64,000 bases of DNA, taken from the NCBI GenBank assembly GCA_016987375.1, contig PJRA01000077.1, positions 112,074 through 176,073 of the forward strand. Reading direction: 5' to 3'. The translations under genes and the position numbers were made by a program. Shown here piece by piece: positions 25,053-36,130 of this stretch. A model generated the notes under the pieces. That model saw only the letters and a list, made by a program, of their open reading frames with translations, searched no databases and was not told where the DNA came from. Positions within the stretch are counted from its first letter, which is position 1. Each line of letters opens with the position of its first letter. This DNA comes from Brachionus koreanus. Taxonomy: Eukaryota > Rotifera > Eurotatoria > Ploima > Brachionidae.

Positions 25053-26761
25053 TTAGGCATTGTATGCTTTAATTAATTTATCAAGTTCATTTTTATCATA
25101 TTTTTCTTTATGACATTCGATATGAGATAACAAATTTTTTATTGCTATTAAAAAAAAAATTAAAAATTTTTTTTAAAACAAGTCCATAAAAAATTACCAG
25201 TCTTTTCTGTTGAAGTCAAAAACATTAGCTGTGTATTAAATCGCTTCACCTGAGACAAATACTTCAAACAATCAAACAAATTAATATTGGAATCTCTTTA
25301 ATGATAAAATTATTTTAAAGTAAATTAAAAAAATAAAACAAAATAATAATTTACTTAATAAAATATTGGCTAAAAATGAGCAAAATTTTGGATAATTGAT
25401 CGCTTTCAAGACCGTTCAAAAATAACTTTGGATATTCCTCTGGTCTGATTTTCTATTCATTATAAAAGTATTAAAATAGCCGCTTGATTGTTTTCTATAT
25501 ATATAAAAAAAAAATACTTGAAAATAAATAGCTAAATGGTCCATGTTATTATTTAAAAATTGCCAATCTTTTTTAAACTGATAGCCATTACTAGGTGCAT
25601 TTGGAATAGTCTTTGATTCAATTTTAAGCTCATTTTTTTCCTCTAATTGAATTTTTTCAATTTTTTCTATAACTTTTTTCTCTTCTTCTTGTTTCTCTAC
25701 ATTGAACAAACTTTGATCTTTGGCAGTAAGCACGATTTTTTGATTAATTTCCTCAAGATTTTTTCTAACTTCCTGTTTTTCAACCGATTGGTCATTAATT
25801 TCCTCAATTAAGATTCTCTTCAATGGTTTAGTTGATTTATCTTCATCGCGTTTTACTATAGGAAACACAAGATTTCTCGATTCAACTAGCTGTTCCAATT
25901 TATTCAGCTCTGACTGAGCTAATTTGCTATTTGGCTCCAATTTGAGCACCATTTCATAGTCTTGTTTGGCCTGTTCAAATTTTCCTAGCTTAAATCGGGC
26001 ATTGGCTCGTCTATGATAAGCTTTGGTGTACTTGGCATCAAGCTGTATTGAGGCAGTACAGTCAACTTCGGCCGCTGCATATTTTTCTTGTTTTAAAAGA
26101 CACATAGCCCGGTTTGCTGGATACACTGCATTCATAGGATCAAGCTGAATGGCACTAGTGTAGCAATTAATTGCTTCGTTAAGCATATTGTCTTTAAAGA
26201 ACTGATTTCCTCTTTCTTTTTCCCAATCAGCTCTTGTTTTTCGCTGCTCTTCTTCCCATTCTTCATCGGTGGTGTACTCGGAACTAGATGTCTTTGCTTG
26301 ATCGATTTCTTCACACATTTTGTCCTTAACATACCAAATTATATTGATTTTTTTTTGACTCGTTTATTGAGTTTATTTTACCACGTCCAACTTGTCCCAT
26401 GCTCTGTAGTCATAGCTATTCAATTTTTTACTTTTTTGAGCTGGAACATTTTCTTTTTTAACTTTTTTCTTTTTTTTTTTAGGTGTGGCCAAATTTCTAA
26501 TAGGTGGTAGACCCTTTTTTTTTTAATTATAATTAGATAAAAAAATTATTGAAAAACAAATTTTAATTTTAAATTTTAGCTAACTTTATTCGAATTTTTA
26601 ATAGATTCGGGATTTTCGAGCACTTTTTTCTCTTTTTCTTTGATATCCTTGGTCCAGCTATTCAAATCCTGAAAACAGTCCTGCATGTAGGCATTGTTTT
26701 CTTTCAATTGATACTGCATTTCGACCAATTTTCGTTCATAGTCGCTTATTTTCGAAGCCAT
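25053..26761 (-). CDS. RPAP3: RPAP3-like HSP90 co-chaperone with one TPR block
   Basis: Exons 26761-26585, 26513-26382, 26324-25518, 25452-25355, 25295-25198 and 25144-25053 join cleanly (467 residues). Order: N-terminal helix with NNAYMQDCFQDLNSWTKDI; a Lys-rich linker; the family signature YDYRAWDKLDV; one three-motif TPR domain (KERGNQFFKDNMLNEAINCY, ANRAMCLLKQEKYAAA, AYHRRANARFKLGKFEQA); a charged linker; and the RPAP3 C-terminal helical domain (PKLFLNGLESDQLSKIL, VKRFNTQLMFLTSTEK). RPAP3 tethers HSP70/HSP90 through TPRs and RUVBL1/2 through the C-terminal domain in R2TP, which assembles RNA polymerases, PIKKs and snoRNPs. Human RPAP3 has two TPR domains and 665 residues; only one TPR domain is encoded here. 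It is head-to-head with PIH1D2. Confidence 0.9.
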
Positions 26762-26931
26762 CTTTTTTTGTTTTTTTAGAACAAAAAAATAAATATTTTC
26801 CCAATTTATTTTAATTTATATACAGTAGAGACTATGGGCTCAAAAATAGTCTTTTAATTCCAGAAATTTCCATAGTAACCCAAAAATCTTGTTAAAAAAT
26901 TAATTTTTTTTTGAACATTCAATGTACAGAA
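26762..26931. promoter_or_regulatory. Candidate bidirectional promoter, RPAP3/PIH1D2
   Basis: Only 170 bp separates the two start codons, so both 5' UTRs and promoters must fit here unless a first non-coding exon exists. I see no clear TATA box or initiator. Co-transcription of two genes of the same chaperone family is the implied consequence. Confidence 0.55.
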
Positions 26932-28078
26932 ATGGACTTTACGAATTTGTTGAAAAACTCCAAAGATTCGAAAAATGAATCTTACATGAAGCAAGCTCAA
27001 CACATTTGGTCGATGCTCGACGACATGGCAACAAATAATCCACAATCTTATAAGTAATTCAATCTTTTTTAGTCGAATTACCCTTTATTAATAAAATCTT
27101 AAATTACTAAAACAAATTTACTAGATTTTGTGCTAGTTTATATAATAAAATAGAATAAAAAAAAAAATTTTTTTTTTTTAAATTTTTTAAAAGAAAATTC
27201 AAATTATTTATTTTCATAGGAATTTTATTGATAAAACACTAAAAGAAGGCAGAGAAGCAATGAAGCCGCCTGAGGCTCACATGTGTGTCAAAACAAGTCT
27301 ACTAGAGCCAAAAAAGTGCACTTTTTTTATTAATGTGTTTTCTTGGAATCGAATACCCGAGCCGAAAAGTGAGTCGGATCCGATTCCTGTGTTCGGCAAA
27401 AAGATTATATTCGATAACAATGTTGGCTACATTAACATAGCATTTAATTTCAATATTCTGGAAAAATATGGAAAAAATTCAAATCGAAAAGATGAGCTTG
27501 AAATGCTCATCGATTTGTCAATGAAATTTGTTCAAAATCAAAACAATTGTAAAATCGATGAAACAAATTACACTGTTTTGAACTCAAACTGTTATGGAGA
27601 TGTGGCACAGAACGTAGCTAATTTAAGTGAAAAGCAAAGCGAAAAGCAACAAAGTGACCTTGATTTAGCCAAAGAAGCGCTTGATTCAATGGGACTTGAT
27701 AAAAAAAATCTTCCTGACAACCTTTTAAATGAACTTGCCGGTATCGGAATAGAAAATTTGTCGGTCAATGCCCCAAAAACTAATCTAATAGAAGAACTGG
27801 ATGAAACAAATATACCTAAGTATGAGGAAAATTTTGTTCAAAATAATAGTGTTTGCGCTCATGAGCTAAAAATTTATTTACCAAAGGTAAATTCATTTAA
27901 GGATTGTGAATTGATTATTGACAAAAATGAACTTATGCTTAAAGCATTGAATTACAATAGTTTAAAAATAGCTTTGATTAAAAATGGCCAAAATTACGAA
28001 TTTGATGAGGAAAAAGTAGAAGCTAAATTTGTCAAGAATAAATCTATCTTAAAAATAAAAATACCAATTAATAAATAA
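26932..28078 (+). CDS. PIH1D2: PIH1 domain-containing protein 2 (R2TP-like co-chaperone)
   Basis: Exons 26932-27053 and 27220-28078 give 326 residues (human 315). The N terminus HIWSMLDDMATNNPQSYKNFI followed by KTLKEGREAMKPPE matches the PIH1D2 start. The PIH1 core has CVKTSLLEPKKCTFFINV and FSWNRIPEPKS, and the C-terminal 80 residues form a CS/p23-like beta-sandwich (ELKIYLPKVNSFKDCELIID). PIH1D2 pairs with SPAG1 in the R2SP complex, an HSP90/RUVBL co-chaperone; PIH proteins in general assemble large complexes, including axonemal dyneins. The spliced start is clear because exon 1 completes the conserved LDDMA motif. Confidence 0.92.
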
Positions 28079-28122
28079 AAATAATCTTTTTTTTTTCGAA
28101 TTAATATTTATTAAATAAAAAA

Positions 28123-28410
28123 TTAGAAAAAATTTAAATCGTTCAAATCAATGTAGTTGATTAAACTAGTCAAAATGATTCTTTTTTTTTTATTACTTTT
28201 GGTTTTAATGTTTAAATAGTCAACGGTATATTTTTCGATTTCTGATCGTACATAACTGCTGAGGTCAGAAATAAAGAATGTAAACAAAGTGGGACCAATA
28301 ACGCTACATTGAATAAAACCAGCTTCTAAACTTTCAAATATGCTATATTGCTCATCATGTTCACTTATTTTGGACGACGAAAAATACTTTACTTTTTCGG
28401 AAGACAACAT
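28123..28410 (-). pseudogene. LINE reverse transcriptase palm fragment, degenerate
   Basis: The reading FIQCSVIGPTLFTFFISDLSSYV followed by IEKYTVDY corresponds to the RT motifs usually written (P/I)QGSVLGPTLF...IND and K-YADD. Gly to Cys in the first motif and the altered YADD motif show that it cannot be an active polymerase. It abuts a mariner relic on the opposite strand. Confidence 0.7.
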
Positions 28411-28725
28411 TCCGGGAAATGCCGGATATTACACAAATAACAAGTCTTGTGTCACAAGTGTCAACCCACCAAATGTTCCTCAAGCACGTCCAATTGAAAA
28501 TTTTTGGAATTGTTTAAGTCAGAAAGTATACGAGGGAGGTTGGCAAGCATCAATTGAGCAGCAGCTGATTAGCCGAATTGAGTTGAAGTTGAAGGAATTC
28601 GACTTAAATTTTGTGAAATCGCTAATGGCGGGTGCCAAAGCAAAGCTCAGAAAAATCGGCAACTTTGGAGTTTTTCTTTATTTAAAAATCGTAATTCTAT
28701 TAAAAAATAAATTCTTTACCCTATA
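28405..28725 (+). pseudogene. Mariner-type transposase 3' end, truncated copy 1
   Basis: Encodes NPPNVPQARPIENFWNCLSQ, then VYEGGWQASIEQQLISRI and LNFVKSLMAGAKAKLRKI. The phrase NxPxxPxARPIEx-FW is the conserved C-terminal end of Tc1/mariner DDE transposases, including the last catalytic acid region (PIE). No N-terminal DNA-binding part or upstream catalytic aspartates are present. A second copy at 38633 shares the same 3' flank. Confidence 0.8.
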
Positions 28726-28790
28726 AAAAAACTATAACTTAATATCAGTTTTAGTTTTTGTCCATTTACCCATTAGGGCAATATTAACAG

Positions 28791-28890
28791 ACAAAAATTT
28801 AAAAGCAACTACATTATTGGTATCAAATATGGATCTATTAAATGAATAGAGAATAAAATGCTTTTATTTATTACATTCCTTTATTTGTTT
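28791..28890. repeat. Dispersed repeat B, copy 1
   Basis: This segment aligns with 48600-48712: AAAATTTA.AAGCAA.TAC.TTATTGG.ATCAAA, then ATGGAT.TATTAAATGAA.AGA and a run into TTATTTGTTTAAT. It starts about 65 bp after the mariner relic, so it could be the terminal region of that element. Confidence 0.65.
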
Positions 28891-29473
28891 AATAAAAAAT
28901 CTAATTTAATAAAAAATTTGAAAAGCAAACTATTGTATTGAAAAAAATATTCTCTTGACTTAAGACTTGTGAATTGAATACAAGTCTAGTATTTACCGTA
29001 TTTTATCAAATAAAAGAGAGCTGGGTGACCAAAGTGTTGCTTCTATTCGAAAATATTTTAGTCTAAAAAAGTGACTAAAATAAAAAAGAAATTTTTTCAT
29101 TTTTTTTCTTCTCTTAGAAACAAGAAAATACATGTTTTACATGGCAAAAATGTTAAACGAATCACATTTTTTGAGAAAAGCAATCAATTACTAGCAAGTT
29201 TCTTCTATTTGTGGTTACTTGTATTTGATGAAATACAGTAGTTATATTTCGTTCAATTTTTTTTTAGAATTTCAATTACAATTACAGAGATTGAATACAA
29301 TCAACAATCAACGTAATAAATTATTGACTAAAAAGGCATCAAAAATTTTTTTTTTGAAAAATAATTTTTTTTAGTATTAAATAAAGTGTAAAATTTTCAA
29401 TTAGAATATTTTTATTAGCATTTTAGTCTATTTTTATTCAAATATTGTTCATTTATTTATTCATTTCAATAAA
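28891..29473. other. AT-rich intergenic region
   Basis: About 580 bp downstream of repeat B and 3' of SMPD4. Nothing recognisable. Confidence 0.5.
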
Positions 29474-32400
29474 CTAATAACTTAGAACAAAATATAAAAA
29501 ATAAAAAATCAAAACAATAGGTACAAGTATAACAAATGAATAACCAGTAATTAAATTTAACGATAACAAATAAAGAAAAAAGTAGATTATAAATTTATGG
29601 GAGGCCAGGTATCTGAGATTGATTCGTGGCTTAAAACTGTCTCGCTTGGACAAATACAAACACTTTTTGGACACAGTACCAAATATGTCTGTTCGATTAT
29701 AAACATTTTCAATAAATTGAGAAAAATTATCATTTACAATATCGGACACAAATTGAAACACATAAACTAAAAACTTATTCTCAAAATCACCAATTAACGC
29801 ACTCTCAGGATCATACGGTTGCTGCACTTTAGGCTTTCTAATTCGATTAATCACTCTAAATCGACCTTTGGGAGTAAGTCTAATAACTTTGTTGTCACAA
29901 GTTTCATAGTCTTCAATTTGATCCTCGTCTGCACTAATTGCACCAAGGTCTGTTTGTTTCTGTCGCTGCTGCTCCTGTTGTTGTTCCTTCTGGTGTTCTT
30001 CTTCAATCAAATCGTACTCTTCAAAATTAATTCTATCCTGATAGAACATCTTAATCATTTCTAAACAATGCTCAATATTTTTGACTGATTTGAACAAGTC
30101 TTGTTCATTCATTTTGCTAAATTGTGAATCTGTTTCTGACACAAACAAAGACTTAAACCATTGAACGCCATTTGCTTTTTTTGATAGCCGCACATTTTCG
30201 TCAAGCATGTGCCGTGCATTTGTAAGTGTCTTGAACAAATGAGCAATTAATTTCACATGTTCAATGTCATTAAGGGTAATGAACATGCCAATTGATTCGT
30301 CTTGTTCTTCGAACATGGCCAACACTTCCTTAAATTCTTCACTGTGTCTCAATAGCTCTTGTTTGCTTAGTCTATTCAAATACTGACGCTTCATTTGATA
30401 TAATTTGATATCACACAATTTTATATTTTCTTTGTTGATGGTGAATTTTTGTAGAATGCTAATTAATAAATTTGTGTTTTGATAGTTGGTCAAGTCAACA
30501 AGAGAAAAACGCTTCAAAATAATTTGATAAATAGTGCATATGGTTATGTAATTGTTGAATATAAATTGAGAATTTATTTGTTTATCTGGCTGAAATTGTT
30601 CTATGTAGATAAGCCATAATTCAACAAGCCATTTTATGTCCGAGTTAAAAGGCCAATGGTCAAGATTGTATTTAAAGTATTTGTAAAACGACCTTCGCCA
30701 GTATATTCGGAAAATTAGATTCCTTAATTGACCAAGAGGAGTGCTACTTTGTTCGCTGTTACTAAGTGCTTGACTAAAACAATGTGAATGTCTAATAACA
30801 ATGCTCAATGTAAAAATACATTCTAAATTGGTTAAATTTTGCATATTTTCGCTATAGCGAATTGTGCTTAGTTTATTAAAACTGTCGTGTTCGTCATTTG
30901 TCTGATCCGTAAACGGATAGACCAAAATTTCGTTTATCAAACGAATAAATGTGTCCACTTTTTTCATTGTATTTGTTGAATCAGTGCTTGCTTTTGTTGG
31001 TGTAAGCTCATCATCCAAATGAGTGAAAGTAGACTTTTTGTAGCACTTTTTGAACAACGATCTATGTTCACCATAGTCGTATTTGTGCACAACTGGTTCC
31101 ATGCTGGCTTGAAAGTGAAGCTTAGCTTGATGTTGCTGTTCGATGTGATCGAATGAAGGAAGCTCGATTTCTTGTTTGTTCAATGGAAGAAAAAAATTCA
31201 AGTAATCGGCCAACAAGTCTCCGTAAACACTGTCTATTTCGATGCAATTAGTCTGCTCGTTGAATACCTTACGCGATTGAGTACGTGTGTCATGCACAAG
31301 CATGAAAAAATAGACAAAATAGTATTCGAGAGGACTAAGATTAAGAGTGTTGTACGAGTCGGACTTGTTAGACAAATAACTGGACGGATTGTCTAACCTT
31401 GTTTGAAATATGGAAGTGAATGAGCATTTTGGAAGACGGAAAACGGCACCATAATTCTCTAATTTTAATAGTGAGATCCAAAACGTGGACTTGGTACACA
31501 AAAAGCTGAACATAAAACTGTACTGGCATAGATTTTGCCCCCGATTAATCAGTTTAAGTGGCCAGCTAGTTTTAATCGGGTTTCTTTTATCATCAAATGT
31601 GCTCATTGTCTCAAACTGATTACCCATTTGATTATTTGAAAATATAAAGTTAATGACATACTCGATGTAATTATACAAGTCCTTTAAAATTAAATAAAAA
31701 TAGAAAATTTTTAAATAAATTTATTTTTTTTTTTAGAATAATAAAATTAAGTCAAATTTAGCTTTCATTAAGTAATAAAAACAATATCAAGTTTGTTGTT
31801 ATAAACTTTTATTTTATGTCTTATTGTGATCTTTTAGTATCTGGTGCTTCGTGGTTATAACACAAATAACAAAGAAAATAAGTTAAAATAATAATTTTAT
31901 TAATAAATGGCCGCTTCTTGCCTAAACAAATAATAAGGAAAATTACAAAAAGAAAAAGAAAATCATAACAAAAAATAATTAAAAAGTTGTAAATAAAAAA
32001 CTTCATTGTATGTATTATAGTCTAATCGCGCTTAGTCTAATATTTTACACAGTGTTAAATACTAGTGACTCAAAGTATTGCATTGTTAAACTATAGACAA
32101 TTTAGTTGGCTAGAGTCGGTGTTTAAGTTATTTAGACAACTTCAACATTATCATATAATTATTAATTTATATTTATTTATTTAAAAATATAGTTTGGGTT
32201 TAGACCCGGGCAGTTTGGAATGGATCTTAGTCCTTCCTTTCAGCCGCCTGAAAAAAAAAGAAATTGCTTTTAGTAATTTCTGAAATAATAGTAAATTCGG
32301 TAAATAATAATTAAAGTAAAAATAATAAAGATAACAGCTACAGTAGACTGCATGTCGAGCAAATCTTTAAGTAGCTTTGTTGGTCTTTTTATCTGAAATC

Positions 32401-33353
32401 ATTAACTTATATAGTTCATTTAAAAATTGCCAAGTATGATCAAAGAATTTGATCAAAAATTTTACTTTGCTAAATATCTAAATAATTTATTAAAAAAAAA
32501 AGGTTTTTTAGTAAAGTTGAGTCATGTTAAATAGATTAACAATGATATAATAAATAAATAAATCAAAATAAAAGAAAATAAATTAAATTGTAAGTACACT
32601 GTAAGTGACCTTAATCTATATTACCGTTCAACTTTAAAAACTTTAATCTTTAAAATAAATCAAAGTAATGTATTAATTGATTTTTCGTTTGGTTAGAAAT
32701 TTTTACTAAAGATTTTTTTACTAAAGACCTCTCAAATATTTTAAAAAATTTTTATATTTTATTTTTATGCAATATTCACTTTATTTTTAGTGTAATAGAT
32801 GACAAAAAAACCTGAATATATACATAAATTGGCAAAATGAAACGAATTCTACAATTTTAAATTTTATGTTTTTAGATTTTTGTGCAATATTTAAGAATTT
32901 TTATAAATTTTTTTGTTTTTCAAATAATTTGAGAGAGTTTTTTTTAAATTTCTGAAAAAATTGAACAAAAAATCTAAAAATGTAAAATTATTTTCATTCT
33001 ACTCATAAAATCTACTTTTATTTCAAATTTTGGCGCCAAAATATCAATTTACAAAAATTGTTTGGTTTCCAAAGTAAATTTTTTTCGTTTGACAAACAAT
33101 GGATTTTACAAGGTTGCTAAAAAAATTCACATGCTTGTCAGTTGCATTTTTGTTGAGACAGAAATCACATGAGATCAAGTAGACTAAAAGTCAGATGAGA
33201 AGTTTACCAATTTAATCCTATAGACTTTAACTTTATTCTAAAAATAAATAAATAAATTACTTTTATGCTGGATGCTTCCATAAGAGTGTTTAATTGTTGG
33301 CATTTTTCGGCGTTTGGTTCATTCAGAATGTTGAGTATGTTTATTTTGAGCAT
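29474..33353 (-). CDS. SMPD4: Sphingomyelin phosphodiesterase 4 (neutral sphingomyelinase 3)-like
   Basis: The main exon 31681-29474 carries the family blocks LSPLEYYFVYFFMLVHD, GDLLADYLNFFLP, RIYWRRSFYKYFKYNLDHWP and a C-terminal hydrophobic anchor (ITGYSFVILVPIVLIFYFLY). Two small upstream exons, 33353-33261 and 32392-32342, continue in phase 0 and supply the N-terminal LNEPNAEKCQQLNTL segment. Total is 783 residues (human SMPD4 about 866). SMPD4 is a tail-anchored protein of the ER and nuclear envelope, linked to sphingomyelin hydrolysis and nuclear pore insertion; it lacks the DNase I-like catalytic fold of other neutral SMases. Intron 2 (32341-31682) contains a dispersed repeat. Upstream exons are less certain than the main one. 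Confidence 0.87.
31800..32150 (-). repeat. Dispersed repeat C, copy 2, inside SMPD4 intron 2
   Basis: Related to 24660-24950, with the same block order and the same AGTTGGCTAGAGTCGGTGTT landmark near 32103-32123. It makes up about half of a 660-bp intron. Confidence 0.6.
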
Positions 33354-33674
33354 TTTCTAAAGTTTTATTTTTTAATCTCTATAATTATAGCTTTAATTAC
33401 TTTGATTGCTTTGTCACAAGCAAATATTTTTATAAACATATATTTAGAAACAAAAGCATAATTCTCAATTAATTTTATTAAATAATAAAACGGACAAATA
33501 ATTTAATAAATAATTTATCTTAGAATGTGTATGATTTTTTGTTTGTTTTTTTTTTGTTTCAAATGGAATAAATAAAATAAATTTATTGACTTAGTTAATG
33601 TATATACAATTGAGAGATCCTAAGTTTGATTTAGAAAAAAAATAAAAGCTGACTACTAAGCGGAAGATTGCGAG

Positions 33675-35612
33675 TTAGAATAGATCGTTGGCTTTTGTAG
33701 ATTTTCGTCTCTTGGACTTTTCCACAGGGAGATTCCAGTTTAGACACTTAAGTTGATCAATCGATTTAAGTGCATCGTCAAATCCTTGTAAAAAATTTTA
33801 AGTTAAATTGGAAAAAATAATTTTTTTTTGTCTTATTTAAAAAAGAAAAAATTTACCAGTAGTTTTAATATAACTCCAATTTTGATAATAATTTTCAATA
33901 ATAACAGTTGCCTTTAGAATTTGTTTTAGATATAAAGCTAGCTTTTTTTCGTTTAAAGAAACACACACAAAAGCTTTAAAACATGAATCTTTATTCATCG
34001 AACTATTGCCATGTATTCTCAGAACTGTTTCTATTGAGCTAAGCAATGACTAAATAAAAATAGTTAATCTTTTTTAAAATCTATTTATTTTAAACTTTTT
34101 TGTAACCTGTTTAATTGTGATTACTTTTCCGGCAACAACATTCAAGTTGAATGATTGAGACAATTTGTTTGCAGCCGATTGAGTGAACTCTTTACCATGT
34201 TTGGCATCATAGTATTTGATGAAGAGATCCCAAATATGCATTTGATTTGCAGACTCTTTTGAACGAACAACAAAGCATCCAAATGGAACCATAGATGAAG
34301 AATTTGATGATTCGATTAGGCCATGCTGCATCAAATCTCTTAGTGAACAGGCAAAATCTTTTCTAATTGCTCTAATTAATTCTTGTGGACATTCTTTAAT
34401 TATTTCTTCGTCCGATTCACCATTTGCATACAACGACATTTTTTTTGTCTCATTGTAATTTGAGTTTATAGTCAATATTTTGTTAATCGAAAGCTCTAAA
34501 TTAGCTCTTAGATCGCTAAGAAAAAAATTTATTTAACAGAAAAAAAAATAATTTTTTCAAACCCCCAATGATTAGAGCTTTTTTTGAGTGAATTTTTCTC
34601 AAATGTGTTATTGGAACCACAATTAAGCTGACTTATGGCAAATATTTGCATTACAGATAGAATTTTTTTTAAAAGGTCAACTGTTGATTGATTGCTTTGA
34701 TTTGGCTCATATTTCTGATCATGATGCTGATTTTTTTGAGGTTGATTGAATACAGGAAATGCACTTTCTGATTGCCGTTCGCAATTATCCGAGCAGTTGC
34801 AGTTTTTTTTTTGCAAATAAGGCCCAGGACTTGAAGCTTCGCCTTGTAGAAAATCAATAAATCGCTCCAAATCTTCAATCTGAGTCTTCAATTGTCCAAC
34901 AAGCTGCTCTTTCACTTTAACTGGATTAACTATCTTAAATAAAGCAAAAAAGTTTGAATTATATGTGACAAAATAAAAAGGTTGTACTTGACCAATGGCT
35001 TTATCGACCACTTTTTTTAATTCATCATTGCTCAATTTGTCAATATTTTCTAATGGTAAATTAATTTTCTCCTTTAATTCATCAATAACTATCTTTTGCT
35101 TTTCAATTATAGATGGAACATCGGACAAATTTTCAGACTTTGAAATTAAATATTTTTTTCAAATAATATTTTAGATATTTAATTACTTGTAAAGAGTAGC
35201 TTTGAATGTCTTCGAGTTGATATTTAAGTTGATGTATGAGATCTTTTTGCTTTAAACGTTGTTCTTCAATAATACTCTGATGAAAATTGTTAACCGAATT
35301 GTTAACTGGACAGCCCCTGAAAGCGAACTCTTCTAATTCTTTAAGCAAGTGTTCTTTGTCGGGCTCAGGCGCAACAACTATTTGCTTGAGGCGGAATTGA
35401 ACTTGGCCAAAATGAGTTGTGAGCGCCATCAGGGAAGCATTCAATTGTTCTTGTTCGAGCTCTAAAGCATGCAGTCGGGACGATTCGTTGAAAAAACCGG
35501 ATTCGTTTGACTCACTAGTTTGGCTGCAGGTAGCATTGTATTTATTCACTGCAGTCTCTTGACCAGCTTCGTCAATGAATGCATTTTCGACTGGTGACAA
35601 TTCTTCCATCAT
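33675..35612 (-). CDS. RUNDC1: RUN domain-containing protein 1
   Basis: Exons 35612-35187, 35137-34988, 34933-34563, 34515-34107, 34049-33857 and 33784-33675 join in phase (552 residues; human 613). The coiled-coil N half contains SLMALTTHFGQVQFRLKQI and LEEFAFRGCP, and the junction of exons 2 and 3 gives AIGQIVNPVKVKEQLVGQLKTQI, all strongly RUNDC1-like. The C half (exons 4-6) is the RUN domain with LRDLMQHGL, then PFGCFVVR and HIWDLFIKYYDAKHG. RUN domains commonly bind small GTPases or motor adaptors; human RUNDC1 has been reported as a p53 modulator and SNARE/autophagy regulator. The C terminus is basic (KSKRRKSTK) and could act as a nuclear signal. Confidence 0.93.
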
Positions 35613-36130
35613 CTTAAAATCCGGTCTAGAGATAAATTTTAAAAATATATTATTTTTACAAAATACGAAAATAATTATTAGTAATTGATTTTTAAATTAT
35701 CATAAAATTATTATAAAATAACTTTTAAAAATTTGTCTCTTTTACGGGTTAATTTGCACACGATGCACAATCATTTTTATAATCATATTATTTTAATTTA
35801 GCAAAACTAACTTGTCTTATTGTAAGTTAAATTATAACATTAAGACAAATTAGTTGTCAACTCACATTGAAAAAAATTAAATAAAAAAAGTTGTTTTAGT
35901 CTTAAATTTCATCTATAAATTGAGTTTTTTTTAAAGATATTTAATACCTTTTTTTTAATTTATACCATTTAAAAATCTTTTTGCTTTGACAAGAAATAAT
36001 TTGAATTGAAATATGATCATATTAAATATTTGTGAGTGTCAAATTAAATTATCAATCAATCAAATATACAATAAAATAAAAAGATAAAAATTTTATTAAA
36101 ATAAATTAATAAATTTAAATTAATTTAAAA
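35613..36130. other. Intergenic region between PTPDC1 and RUNDC1
   Basis: About 520 bp, AT-rich, between the 3' end of PTPDC1 and the 5' end of RUNDC1 (same strand). No feature beyond the presumed RUNDC1 promoter. Confidence 0.5.
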
